Positions 33,079-41,347 of a stretch of DNA of 64,000 bases are shown here, in pieces. Numbering within the stretch: position 1 is the stretch's first letter; each line of letters starts with the position of its first letter. The position numbers and the translations under genes are program-made. The stretch spans positions 1 to 64,000 of the forward strand of contig CANQIF010000007.1 of NCBI GenBank assembly GCA_947623965.1. The letters are read 5' to 3'. This stretch comes from an uncultured Alistipes sp. GTDB taxonomy: Bacteria > Bacteroidota > Bacteroidia > Bacteroidales > Rikenellaceae. The notes under the pieces are model-generated. The model saw only the letters and a list, made by a program, of their open reading frames with translations, was not told the origin of the DNA and did not search any database.

Positions 33079-33242
33079 AGCGGGCCGCGGCGGTCCCGAA
33101 GGGAACGAAGCTGCGCGAAAGCCCCGAATGAGGCGCAGGCTTCGACGAGAGCGCAGCGGCGCCGAGCTCCTCGACACCACAGAGCGAACAACGCCCCGAA
33201 GCGGGCGGGCCGCCTGCCCGCCGACAACGAAAACCGAACTGT

Positions 33243-36029
33243 ATGGCACACGAAAACTCCATCTATATCAAAGGCGCCCGGGTGCACAACCTGCGCAACA
33301 TCGAGGTCGAGATTCCGCACGACAAATTAGTCGTCGTCACGGGCCTTTCGGGTTCGGGCAAATCGACGCTCGCTTTCGACACGATCTTCGCCGAGGGGCA
33401 GCGCCGCTACGTCGAGAGCCTCTCGGCCTACGCCCGCCAGTTCCTGGGCAAGATCGCCAAACCCGACGTCGACCGGATCGAGGGGATCGCGCCGGCGATC
33501 GCCATCGAACAGAAGGTCAACACGCGCAACCCCCGCTCGACCGTCGGCACGACGACCGAAATTTACGACTACCTCACGCTTCTTTTCGCCCGCGCCGGCC
33601 ACACCTTCTCGCCCGTCTCGGGCCGCGAGGTGCGCTGCTACAGCGTCGATGACGTCGCCGGGGAGCTTCTGGCCCATCCCAGGAGCCGCGTGGAGGTCGC
33701 CGCTCCGCTCCGCCTCGACGAGGGAGAGGGGCTCATCGAGAAGCTGCTGGCGCTGCATGCCGACGGCGTGATGCGCCTCAACGTCGGCGGCGAGACGATG
33801 CTCATCGAGGAGTTTCTGCCGACCGTCACCGACGGGATGGCAACCGAAGGGATCCTCGTCGTCCTCGACCGCCTGCGCATCTCGGACGACGAGGCGCTGC
33901 AGGCCCGGCTGCGGGATTCGATCGGCCGCGCCTTCTCGTACGGCGAGGGCGAATGCGCCGCGGTGATCGACGGCGAGGTGAGCCGCTACTCGTCGCGCTT
34001 CGAAGCCGACGGCATCGCCTTCGAGCCCCCTACGGAGCATCTTTTCGGCTTCAACAACCCGATCGGCGCCTGCCCCCGCTGCGAGGGGTACGGCAAGGTG
34101 ATCGGCATCGACGAGGAGCTCGTCGTTCCCGACAAGAGCCGTTCGGTCTACGACGACGCGATCGCCTGCTGGCGCGGCGAGACGATGCGCCGCTGGAAGG
34201 ACAAGCTGGTGGCCAACGCCCACCGCTTCGGCTTCCCGATCCACACCCCCTACCGCGAGCTGACGCCCGAACAGCGCCGGCTGCTCTGGCGCGGCAACGA
34301 ATACTTCGACGGCCTCGACGCCTTCTTCGACTACATCGACCGCGAACGCTACAAGATTCAGTTCCGCGTCCTCAAGTCGCGTTACACGGGCAAGACCTGC
34401 TGCCCCGAGTGCGGCGGCTCGCGGCTGCGCCGGGAGGCCCTCTACGTCCGCGTCGGCGGACGCAACATCGCCGAGCTGGTCCGCATGCCCGTCGCCGAGC
34501 TGATCCGCTTCTTCGAGGCGCTGCAGCTCGACGGCCACGACCGCAAGGTCGCCGACCGCATCCTGACCGAGATTCGCAACCGCCTGCGCTACCTCGACGA
34601 GGTGGGGCTCGGCTACCTGACCCTCGACCGCCTCTCCTCGACCCTCTCGGGCGGCGAGAGCCAGCGCATCAACCTCGCCACGTCGCTCGGCAGCAACCTG
34701 ACGGGGTCGCTCTACATCCTCGACGAACCCTCGATCGGGCTCCATCCGCGCGACACGAACCGCTTGATCGGCGTGTTGAAGCAGCTGCGCGATCTGGGCA
34801 ACACGGTGATCGTCGTCGAGCACGAGGAGGAGGTGATCCGCGCCGCCGACTACCTGATCGACATCGGCCCCGAGGCGGGCGTGAACGGCGGCGAGGTGGT
34901 CTTCAGCGGCACGCCCGACCTCCTCGGCAGCTGCACGCGCAGCCTCACGGCCGACTACCTGCTGGGGCGCCGGCAGATCGCGCCGCAGCGCGGGGTGCGC
35001 GGCTGGAGCCGCTCGATCGTCGTGCGCGGCGCCCGCGAAAACAACCTGCGCGACATCGACGTTCGCATCCCGCTGGGGGTCATGACCTGCATCACGGGGG
35101 TCAGCGGCAGCGGCAAGTCGTCGTTAGCCAAAGGGATCCTCTATCCCGCCCTGAGGCGTCTTCTTTGCGAGGCGGGCGAGAAGCCGGGCGACTTCGACCG
35201 CCTCGAGGGCGACATGCAGCTGCTCAGCTCGGTCGAGATGGTCGATCAGAACCCGATCGGCAAATCGACCCGCTCGAACCCCGTCACCTACATCAAGGCC
35301 TACGACGAGATCCGCCACCTCTTCGCCGAACAGCCCCAGGCACGCCATACGGGGCTGAACGCCTCGTCGTTCTCGTTCAACGTGGCGGGCGGGCGCTGCG
35401 AGGAGTGCCAGGGCGAGGGGACGATCAAGGTCTCGATGCAGTTCATGGCCGACGTCGAACTGGTCTGCGAGGCCTGCGGCGGCAAGCGCTTCCGCGACGA
35501 AATCCTCGAGATCCGCTACCGCGGCAAGTCGATCTACGACGTCCTCGAGATGAGCATCGACGAGGCGATCGACTTTTTCGGCGCCGATTCGGGGGCGACC
35601 TGCCGCCGGATCGTCGAGCGGCTGCGCCCCCTGCAGGAGGTGGGGCTCGGCTACGTCAAACTGGGGCAAAGCTCCTCGACCCTCTCGGGCGGCGAAAGCC
35701 AGCGCGTGAAGCTCGCCTCGTTCCTCACGCGCGACGACGACCGCGGCAAGATCCTCTTCATCTTCGACGAGCCTACGACGGGGCTCCACTTCCACGACAT
35801 CAACCGCCTGCTGGCGGCCTTCGACGCCCTCATCGCCCAGGGGCACACGATCCTCGTCGTCGAGCACAACATGGAGGTCATCCGGTGCGCCGACTGGGTG
35901 ATCGACCTCGGCCCCGAGGCGGGCGAGGGGGGCGGCAGGATCGTCTTCGAGGGAACGCCCGCGGAGCTCGAACAATGCCCCGGGAGCTACACGGGGGCCT
36001 ATCTCAAATTACGCGAGAAACACGAATGA
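33243..36029 (+). CDS. uvrA: Excinuclease ABC subunit A
   Basis: 928 residues. Damage-recognition ATPase of nucleotide excision repair, working with UvrB and UvrC. Two ABC ATPase halves: Walker [10 protein letters not shown] near 34-42 and GVSGSGKSS near 620-628; signature LSGGESQR in both halves. Zinc-binding cysteines are visible ([37 protein letters not shown]). Upstream 164 nt hold only a short GC inverted repeat (GCGGGC 33201-33206 / GCCCGC 33216-33221). The stop codon overlaps the ATG of the next gene (ATGA), so they are co-translated. Confidence 0.97.
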   Translation: MAHENSIYIKGARVHNLRNIEVEIPHDKLVVVTGLSGSGKSTLAFDTIFAEGQRRYVESLSAYARQFLGKIAKPDVDRIEGIAPAIAIEQKVNTRNPRSTVGTTTEIYDYLTLLFARAGHTFSPVSGREVRCYSVDDVAGELLAHPRSRVEVAAPLRLDEGEGLIEKLLALHADGVMRLNVGGETMLIEEFLPTVTDGMATEGILVVLDRLRISDDEALQARLRDSIGRAFSYGEGECAAVIDGEVSRYSSRFEADGIAFEPPTEHLFGFNNPIGACPRCEGYGKVIGIDEELVVPDKSRSVYDDAIACWRGETMRRWKDKLVANAHRFGFPIHTPYRELTPEQRRLLWRGNEYFDGLDAFFDYIDRERYKIQFRVLKSRYTGKTCCPECGGSRLRREALYVRVGGRNIAELVRMPVAELIRFFEALQLDGHDRKVADRILTEIRNRLRYLDEVGLGYLTLDRLSSTLSGGESQRINLATSLGSNLTGSLYILDEPSIGLHPRDTNRLIGVLKQLRDLGNTVIVVEHEEEVIRAADYLIDIGPEAGVNGGEVVFSGTPDLLGSCTRSLTADYLLGRRQIAPQRGVRGWSRSIVVRGARENNLRDIDVRIPLGVMTCITGVSGSGKSSLAKGILYPALRRLLCEAGEKPGDFDRLEGDMQLLSSVEMVDQNPIGKSTRSNPVTYIKAYDEIRHLFAEQPQARHTGLNASSFSFNVAGGRCEECQGEGTIKVSMQFMADVELVCEACGGKRFRDEILEIRYRGKSIYDVLEMSIDEAIDFFGADSGATCRRIVERLRPLQEVGLGYVKLGQSSSTLSGGESQRVKLASFLTRDDDRGKILFIFDEPTTGLHFHDINRLLAAFDALIAQGHTILVVEHNMEVIRCADWVIDLGPEAGEGGGRIVFEGTPAELEQCPGSYTGAYLKLREKHE

Positions 36030-37243
36030 CCGAATTTACGACCTATACGCTGCCCAACGGGATCCGCGGCATCCACCGGCAGACGAAGAGCGTCGTGGCC
36101 CACTGCGCGCTCATCATCGGCGCCGGCACGCGCGACGAACAGCCCGACGAATACGGCCTGGCGCACTTCACTGAGCACGCCTTCTTCAAGGGGACCGCGC
36201 GGCGCCGCGCCTGGCAGGTGAACTGCCGCCTCGAGAACCTCGGCGGCGAGCTGAACGCCTTCACGACGAAGGAGGACACGACGGTCCACGCCACGGTGCT
36301 GCGCGGCGACTTCCGCAAGGCGGTCGAGCTGCTCGCCGACGTCGTCTTCCGCTCGACCTTTCCCGAGCGGGAGCTCGAACGCGAGAAGGAGGTGATCCTC
36401 GACGAGATCAACACCTACAAGGACAGCCCCGCCGAGGCGATCTATGACCGTTTCGAGGAGCTGCTCTTCGCCGGCTCGGAGCTCGGACACGACATTCTCG
36501 GAACCCGGGCGGCGCTGCAGCGTTACACGGGCGACAGCATCCGCCGCTTCACGGCCCGCACGCACACGACCGACCAGATCGTCTTCTCGTCGATCGGCAG
36601 CTTCCCGGCCCGGGCGGCCGAGGAGGCGGCCCTCCGCTATTTGGGCGACGCCGCGCCCCGCACGCGCGCCTGCGAACGGGTGCGGACCGTGCCGGCAGCC
36701 CCTTTCGACCGGCGGCTCTCGAAGCACACCCACCAGACCCACTGCCTCATCGGCGGCCGCGCCTACGACCTGGCGGACGAGCGGCGGCTGCCGCTGTCGC
36801 TCGTGGTGAACATCCTCGGCGGCCCGAGCGCCAATTCGCTGCTCAACGTCGAGCTGCGCGAGAAACACGGCCTGAGCTATAACATCGAGGCCTCCTATAC
36901 GCCCTACAGCGATACGGGGTGCGTGGGTATCTACTTCAGCTCGGAGCACGACCATGCCGAGGCCTGCATCGAGCTGATCCGCAAGCAGCTCGACCGGCTG
37001 CGGCGCGAACCGCTGACGGCGCGGCGGCTCGCGATGGCCAAACGGCAGTTCATCGCCCAGCTGGCCATCTCGAACGAAAGCAACGAAAATTACATGCTCG
37101 GGGCGGGCAAGAGCCTGCTCGTGCACGACGGCCTCGACACCATGGAGGAGCTCTACGCCAAGGTGGAGGCCCTCACGGCAAACGATCTGGCGGCCGCAGC
37201 CGAGGAGGTCTTCGCCGAGCCGTCGCTGTTGATGTACAAATAG
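36026..37243 (+). CDS. M16 family zinc peptidase (processing-peptidase type)
   Basis: 405 residues, one M16 unit plus the inactive partner half. The zinc motif is HFTEHAFFKGT (HxxEH) near 48-52, with the distal glutamate in the EKEVILDEIN region. It resembles mitochondrial-processing-peptidase-like proteins of Bacteroidota. No signal peptide, so cytoplasmic. The ATG at 36026 overlaps the uvrA stop; the open frame further upstream is only the shifted uvrA sequence. Second gene of the uvrA operon; 20 nt before the DJ-1 gene. Confidence 0.92.
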   Translation: MTEFTTYTLPNGIRGIHRQTKSVVAHCALIIGAGTRDEQPDEYGLAHFTEHAFFKGTARRRAWQVNCRLENLGGELNAFTTKEDTTVHATVLRGDFRKAVELLADVVFRSTFPERELEREKEVILDEINTYKDSPAEAIYDRFEELLFAGSELGHDILGTRAALQRYTGDSIRRFTARTHTTDQIVFSSIGSFPARAAEEAALRYLGDAAPRTRACERVRTVPAAPFDRRLSKHTHQTHCLIGGRAYDLADERRLPLSLVVNILGGPSANSLLNVELREKHGLSYNIEASYTPYSDTGCVGIYFSSEHDHAEACIELIRKQLDRLRREPLTARRLAMAKRQFIAQLAISNESNENYMLGAGKSLLVHDGLDTMEELYAKVEALTANDLAAAAEEVFAEPSLLMYK

Positions 37244-37262
37244 CCCTTTCAAGAAGATACAG

Positions 37263-37859
37263 ATGAAAAAGACGATTCTCTTCGTGCTGCTGGAGCGTTT
37301 CGCCGACTGGGAGGCCTCCTTTCTGGCGGCGGCATTGCGCGGCGGGCTGCGGCCCGGACGCGAGGGGTGTTGCGAAACCTGCTATGCGGCGCCGGACGGA
37401 GCGGAGGTGCGGTCGATCGGCGGCCTGACGGTCCGCCCCGACCGCGATCTGTCGGCGCTGCCCGCCGATTGCGCGGGGGTGATCCTCATAGGCGGCATGA
37501 GCTGGCAAAGCCCCGAAGCCGGGCAGGTGCTGCCGCTCGTACGGGAGGCCCGCTCGCGCGGCCTGCTCGTGGGGGCGATCTGCAACGCCTGCGCCTTTCT
37601 GGCGGCACACGGCATCCTGAACGAGGTGCGGCACACGGGCAATACGGTCGAACAGCTGAAAGCCTGGGGCGGCCCGAACTATACGGGCGAGGCACGCTAC
37701 GAAGAGCGGCAGGCCGTTTTCGACGGCGGCATCGCGACGGCCAACGGCTCGGCCGCACTCGAATTTGCGCGGGTGTGTCTGACGGCGCTCGAGGCCGATG
37801 CGAAGGAGGCGATCGACGCCTTCTACCTGTTTCACAAGAAAGGCTTCTGCCGCGCATAA
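37263..37859 (+). CDS. DJ-1/PfpI family protein
   Basis: 198 residues with the flavodoxin-like fold of the DJ-1/PfpI superfamily. The nucleophile elbow is GAICNACAFLA with C near 106, and an acidic residue near the N-terminus (LLERFADWEAS) supplies the usual glutamate partner. Family members act as deglycases, chaperones or amidase-like enzymes; similar Bacteroidota proteins are often annotated as glutamine amidotransferases. The stop codon shares one base with the next start (TAATG). Exact reaction unknown. Confidence 0.88.
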   Translation: MKKTILFVLLERFADWEASFLAAALRGGLRPGREGCCETCYAAPDGAEVRSIGGLTVRPDRDLSALPADCAGVILIGGMSWQSPEAGQVLPLVREARSRGLLVGAICNACAFLAAHGILNEVRHTGNTVEQLKAWGGPNYTGEARYEERQAVFDGGIATANGSAALEFARVCLTALEADAKEAIDAFYLFHKKGFCRA

Positions 37860-38506
37860 TGGAGGCGCTCGAACGATATATCCGCGAACACACCGCCCCC
37901 GAGGAGGCGCTGCTGCAGGAGCTCGACCGCGAGACGCACCGGCGGATGGTGGCGCCGCGGATGCTCTCGGGCCATCTGCAGGGCAAGCTGCTCACGATGA
38001 TCGTGCGGTTGATGCGCCCGCAGCGGGTGCTCGAGATCGGCACTTTCACGGGCTATTCGGCCCTCTCGCTGGCGGCGGGGCTCGAGGCCGGGGGCCGGCT
38101 CGACACGATCGAGATCGACGACGAACTCGAGGCGCTGGCGCAATCCTACTTCGACCGCTCGGAGCACGGCGCGAAGATTCGCCTGCACATCGGCTCGGCG
38201 CTGGAGATCGCCCCGCGGCTCGGCACCTGCTACGATCTGGTCTTCATCGACGGCGACAAGCGCGAATATCCGGCCTACTACCGGATGCTCATGGGCGACG
38301 ACGGCGGTGCACCGCTCGTGCACAGCGGGTCGCTGCTCGTGGCCGACAACATCCTTTGGTCGGGCAAGGTGGCCGAGCCGGTGGCGCACAACGACCGACA
38401 CACGCAGGCGCTGCTGGCTTTCAACCGGATGGCGGTCGAGGATCCGCGGGTCGAGAATGTGATCGTCCCGATCCGCGACGGGCTGAATTTGATTCGGGTG
38501 AAGTGA
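37859..38506 (+). CDS. O-methyltransferase (class I SAM, family 3)
   Basis: 215 residues. SAM site motif LEIGTFTGYSALSLAAGL near 58-75 and the metal/acid motif DLVFIDGDKREYPAYY near 128-143 match the catechol/caffeoyl-CoA O-methyltransferase family (PF01596). Substrate unknown. The ATG at 37859 overlaps the DJ-1 stop by one base, the last step of the uvrA - M16 - DJ-1 - methyltransferase operon. No terminator is obvious before the MazG gene. Confidence 0.92.
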   Translation: MEALERYIREHTAPEEALLQELDRETHRRMVAPRMLSGHLQGKLLTMIVRLMRPQRVLEIGTFTGYSALSLAAGLEAGGRLDTIEIDDELEALAQSYFDRSEHGAKIRLHIGSALEIAPRLGTCYDLVFIDGDKREYPAYYRMLMGDDGGAPLVHSGSLLVADNILWSGKVAEPVAHNDRHTQALLAFNRMAVEDPRVENVIVPIRDGLNLIRVK

Positions 38507-38583
38507 CGGAGGAGAGGAGTTTTTTTCGGCCGCGGTTTATCGGCTTTTGCCAGCTGCATTTTGCCGGTTAAAAGAGGAATAAA

Positions 38584-38910
38584 ATGGAATTGAAAGAGTT
38601 GCAGGAACGCGTAGACCGATGGATCAAACAATACGGCGTGCGTTATTTCAGCGAGTTGACCAACATGGCCTGCCTCACGGAGGAGGTCGGCGAACTGGCC
38701 CGCGTCATCAGCCGCACCTACGGCGACCAGTCGTTCAAATCGGGCGAAAAAGCCGATCTGGCGGAGGAGATGGCCGACGTGCTGTGGGTGCTGACCTGCT
38801 TGGCGAACCAGACGGGCGTCGATCTGACGGCGGCCATCGAGGCGTCGTTCGCCAAGAAGACAGCCCGCGATCACGACCGTCACCGGCAGAATCCGAAGCT
38901 GAACGGGTAG
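38584..38910 (+). CDS. MazG-type nucleotide pyrophosphohydrolase
   Basis: 108 residues, a single MazG domain. The metal-binding helices are seen as LTEEVGELAR and LAEEMADVLWVL, the EExxE...ExxD pattern. Such short MazG proteins hydrolyse (d)NTPs or house-cleaning substrates to NMP and pyrophosphate. It follows the methyltransferase by 77 nt on the same strand and precedes a hairpin-repeat cluster. Confidence 0.9.
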   Translation: MELKELQERVDRWIKQYGVRYFSELTNMACLTEEVGELARVISRTYGDQSFKSGEKADLAEEMADVLWVLTCLANQTGVDLTAAIEASFAKKTARDHDRHRQNPKLNG

Positions 38911-38929
38911 CGGCGATCTGGCCGGAAGC

Positions 38930-39325
38930 GCAAATTCAACATTCAATATTCAGCATTACACGCGGGTCGGAGCTTGCGAAGGGACCGCACGAGCGGACGC
39001 AGAAGCGGAGGCGAACTGCGGGCCTCCGCCGCCCCCAGGCTGCGGCCCGCACGGTCCTGACGGACCGATTCTAACTCAAAACAAGCCCGCAGCCGAGCGG
39101 ACGGGCCTGCGACGTAGAGGAGCAGCCCTCCGCCCGGGGGCGGCTGCGGGCTGCTGCGGTTCCTTTTCGGAACCGCAAATTCATACATTCAAGATTCAAA
39201 ATTCAGAATTACCGATCGGGGCGCAGCCTGCGGAGGGCACGCAAGTTCGGGTACGAACTGCGGGTATCCGCCCGGGGGCGGTTGCGGTCCGCACGGTCCT
39301 GACGGACCGATTTCGCCCGCAAGCA
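38930..39325. repeat. Mosaic hairpin-repeat cluster 9
   Basis: Heptamers at about 38934-38955; a core ending near 39050 with stem CGGTCC/GGACCG (39052-39057, 39062-39067); type-2 core (about 39083-39154) with stem GCGGTTCC/GGAACCGC (39156-39163, 39169-39176) and a heptamer tail to about 39211; a core of the AGCCT version (about 39217-39292) with stem CGGTCC/GGACCG (39294-39299, 39304-39309). The same CGGTCC stem with the same TGAC loop occurs twice here. Confidence 0.8.
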
Positions 39326-39393
39326 TTTCCACCACGACCGACAGCGGCCTGCCCGGCAGCAAGCGCAACAGCCGCAAGCCCGGCATTCACACC

Positions 39394-40125
39394 CTATTTC
39401 CAACGGACCGAAGCCCGGACGCAGACGTGTTCTCCCGCAGCGATTTCGAAGCCGAACCCCTCCGGCTGCTCCTCGCAGACGATCCGGAGCGTCTCCCCGA
39501 GCGTGCTCTCGTGCAGGAAGTGGATGTCGAACCGGAAGGGCCGGTCCGCCGCCAGCGCCTCGACGGGCAGGCAGTCGAAGATCATCTCGATGTAGCGGAT
39601 CGTATTGACGTGGCGGTTGAAGTCGATATCGCCGTAGCGGACCCGGTGCTCTTCCGTCACGGCAGCCTCCCCGGCGAGCGGACGGAGGCGGCAGGGCGGA
39701 TCGATCGGCGAGGGGGCATCGACCACGAAGCGGTCGTGCGCGGCTGCCAGCAGCGACAGATCGACCGACGTGCGCCGCTCGATATCGAGCATCGCCCACT
39801 GCGAAACGATCCGGGCGAAGGCTTCGCCGTTCTCGTCCAGCAGGCGGAAATTACGCGTCGAGAGGGCGCGGTTGTAGCCGCTGATCCAGGTCTCGACACG
39901 GTACGGGGTGTATTGCAGCGGGCGCCGGTCGAGTTCGATCGCCATGCGCGCCAGCACCCACGTGCGGTTCTCCGTGCCGAGCTCATCGACCCCGAACCCT
40001 TTGACGTGGGCGTCTCGCCCCGCAGCATTCAGCGCCGCCATGATGAGCGACGGCGCCTTGGCCCGCAGCGTGAAATCGACATCCTGCGGTTCGACCTCGT
40101 GGGAAAAATAACTCTTCTCTGCCAT
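39394..40125 (-). CDS. Acyl-ACP thioesterase (double hot-dog)
   Basis: 243 residues. Two hot-dog domains as in FatA/FatB-like bacterial enzymes. The catalytic segment in the second domain is YGDIDFNRHVNTIRYIEM, with Asp, Asn and His intact. The first domain holds WVLARMAIELDRRPLQYTPY. It releases free fatty acids from acyl carrier protein. The ATG at 40125 is chosen over 40158 because the minus promoter TATTTTTG (40148-40155) lies between. Monocistronic, divergent from the DUF2975 gene. Confidence 0.9.
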   Translation of the reverse strand: MAEKSYFSHEVEPQDVDFTLRAKAPSLIMAALNAAGRDAHVKGFGVDELGTENRTWVLARMAIELDRRPLQYTPYRVETWISGYNRALSTRNFRLLDENGEAFARIVSQWAMLDIERRTSVDLSLLAAAHDRFVVDAPSPIDPPCRLRPLAGEAAVTEEHRVRYGDIDFNRHVNTIRYIEMIFDCLPVEALAADRPFRFDIHFLHESTLGETLRIVCEEQPEGFGFEIAAGEHVCVRASVRWK

Positions 40126-40147
40126 CTTGTTTCGTATTTGCTCCTTG

Positions 40148-40155
40148 CAAAAATA
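40148..40155 (-). promoter_or_regulatory. -7 element TATTTTTG for the acyl-ACP thioesterase
   Basis: Exact TAnnTTTG on the minus strand, 22 bp before the ATG at 40125. Confidence 0.5.
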
Positions 40156-40260
40156 CATCTTTTCGCCGATTCGGATGAGACCGGGAGCCGATCGGACGAA
40201 AAAAAAGCCGAATCACTATCGAAAAACGATAAAATTCGTTCGTTTTTCGAAATTTATTCG

Positions 40261-40268
40261 TATCTTTG
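40261..40268 (+). promoter_or_regulatory. -7 element TATCTTTG for the DUF2975-XRE pair
   Basis: Exact TAnnTTTG; leader of about 55-60 nt before the ATG at 40331. Confidence 0.6.
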
Positions 40269-40330
40269 TCACCGATAAGGAGCAACTGCAAACCGAACCG
40301 CCTCTTCGCGCGTTCCATCCAAACGAGACC

Positions 40331-41041
40331 ATGCAACATAAAAAAACCTACCTGCAGCGTCTGCTGGCGATCTACGTCGCCTTCTTCGCCGTCCTGCTCG
40401 CCGCCCTGGGTCATGAGGTGATCCCCGACTTCTTCCGCGGCCATCAGGACGGAATGGCCATCAGCGGCGAACTGGTCCGCGAATTCGATCCGCAGAAACC
40501 GCGCGCCATCTACCTCCTCTTCGACATTCCGATCACGGAGGCCGCCCCCGCCGCCGTCGAAACGGCCGACTCGACCCGCCGCATCACCGCCTGCCCGACG
40601 CAGCTGCGGGTGCAGGTCGACGAACCCGCCGCCGGGCGCTCCATCTTCGGCCTCGCCTTCGAAATGATCGGCGGCTCGAAGTGGTTCTATGCCCTCACGC
40701 TGCTCAACGTCCTGGCCTATCTGGCCATCATCGTCCTCATGTGGCTCATCATCCGCTCCGTCCGCCGCTCGATCCGCGAAGAGACACCCATCGGCCGCGC
40801 CGACGTCTGGCGGCTGCGCACCATCGCCCTGCTGACGATCGTCTCGGAGCTCTTCTCAAGCCTCTGGAACTGGGGCATGGCCCGCAACGCCGCCCGTCTG
40901 CTCGCCGACACAGCCTATACGGTCGACGCCTCGTTCGACCTCTCGTACGGCGTCATCATGATGGGCATCCTGCTGCTGTTCGCCGCCGAAATCTTCGCCA
41001 TCGGCCGCGACCTGGGCGAAGAACAAAGACTAACCATCTAA
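40331..41041 (+). CDS. DUF2975 family membrane protein
   Basis: 236 residues with about four membrane helices: one at the N-terminus (LLAIYVAFFAVLLAALG), two in the middle (FYALTLLNVLAYLAIIVLMW and a weaker one) and one at the end (GVIMMGILLLFAAEIFAIG). A periplasmic segment of about 90 residues follows helix 1. DUF2975 proteins are usually found next to a small XRE regulator, as here (55 nt downstream). Together they form a membrane-linked regulatory pair of unknown signal. The ATG at 40331 lies after the promoter; the upstream frame has no homology. Confidence 0.85.
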   Translation: MQHKKTYLQRLLAIYVAFFAVLLAALGHEVIPDFFRGHQDGMAISGELVREFDPQKPRAIYLLFDIPITEAAPAAVETADSTRRITACPTQLRVQVDEPAAGRSIFGLAFEMIGGSKWFYALTLLNVLAYLAIIVLMWLIIRSVRRSIREETPIGRADVWRLRTIALLTIVSELFSSLWNWGMARNAARLLADTAYTVDASFDLSYGVIMMGILLLFAAEIFAIGRDLGEEQRLTI

Positions 41042-41080
41042 CACACAACCGAATATGGACACAAAACACGCAATTTTACA

Positions 41081-41089
41081 GGGGGGGGG
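41081..41089 (+). repeat. Nine-G homopolymer before the XRE gene
   Basis: Run of nine G ending 6 nt before the ATG at 41096. Such runs slip during replication; this one could alter translation initiation of the regulator by changing its length. No in-frame fusion with the short upstream ATG at 41055 results from a change of one or two bases. Confidence 0.6.
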
Positions 41090-41095
41090 TGAACG

Positions 41096-41311
41096 ATGGC
41101 TATAATCATCAACATCGACGTCATGATGGCCAAGCGCAAAATATCGCTCGGATCGCTGGCTGAACGGGTCGGCATCACACCCGCCAATCTGTCGATCCTG
41201 AAAAACGGAAAAGCCAAAGCGATCCGTTTTTCGACGCTCGAAGCGATCTGCCGCGAGCTGAACTGCCAGCCCGGCGACATCATCGAATACCGCCCCGAAA
41301 CGGAGCTTTGA
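41096..41311 (+). CDS. YozG-like small XRE regulator
   Basis: 71 residues, almost only a Cro/C1-type HTH (MAKRKISLGSLAERVGITPA then NLSILKNGKAKAIRFSTLEA). The C-terminus ICRELNCQPGDIIEYRPE is typical of the YozG-like group that accompanies DUF2975 membrane proteins. It probably binds DNA near its own operon, perhaps relieved by the membrane partner. It lies 36 nt before the large M16 peptidase gene, which may be read through from it. Confidence 0.9.
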   Translation: MAIIINIDVMMAKRKISLGSLAERVGITPANLSILKNGKAKAIRFSTLEAICRELNCQPGDIIEYRPETEL

Positions 41312-41347
41312 TTCCCGAAAACAAACAACACCTTTTTATCTTTTATC

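Noticed and set aside
33953..36025. Apparent 1096-residue fusion upstream of the M16 peptidase
   Set aside because: The first 690 residues are the +1 or +2 frame of uvrA; the true gene starts at 36026, overlapping the uvrA stop.
41055..41105. Short ORF whose frame would switch into the XRE gene through the G9 run
   Set aside because: Adding or removing one or two G creates a stop or the wrong frame, so no fusion arises.
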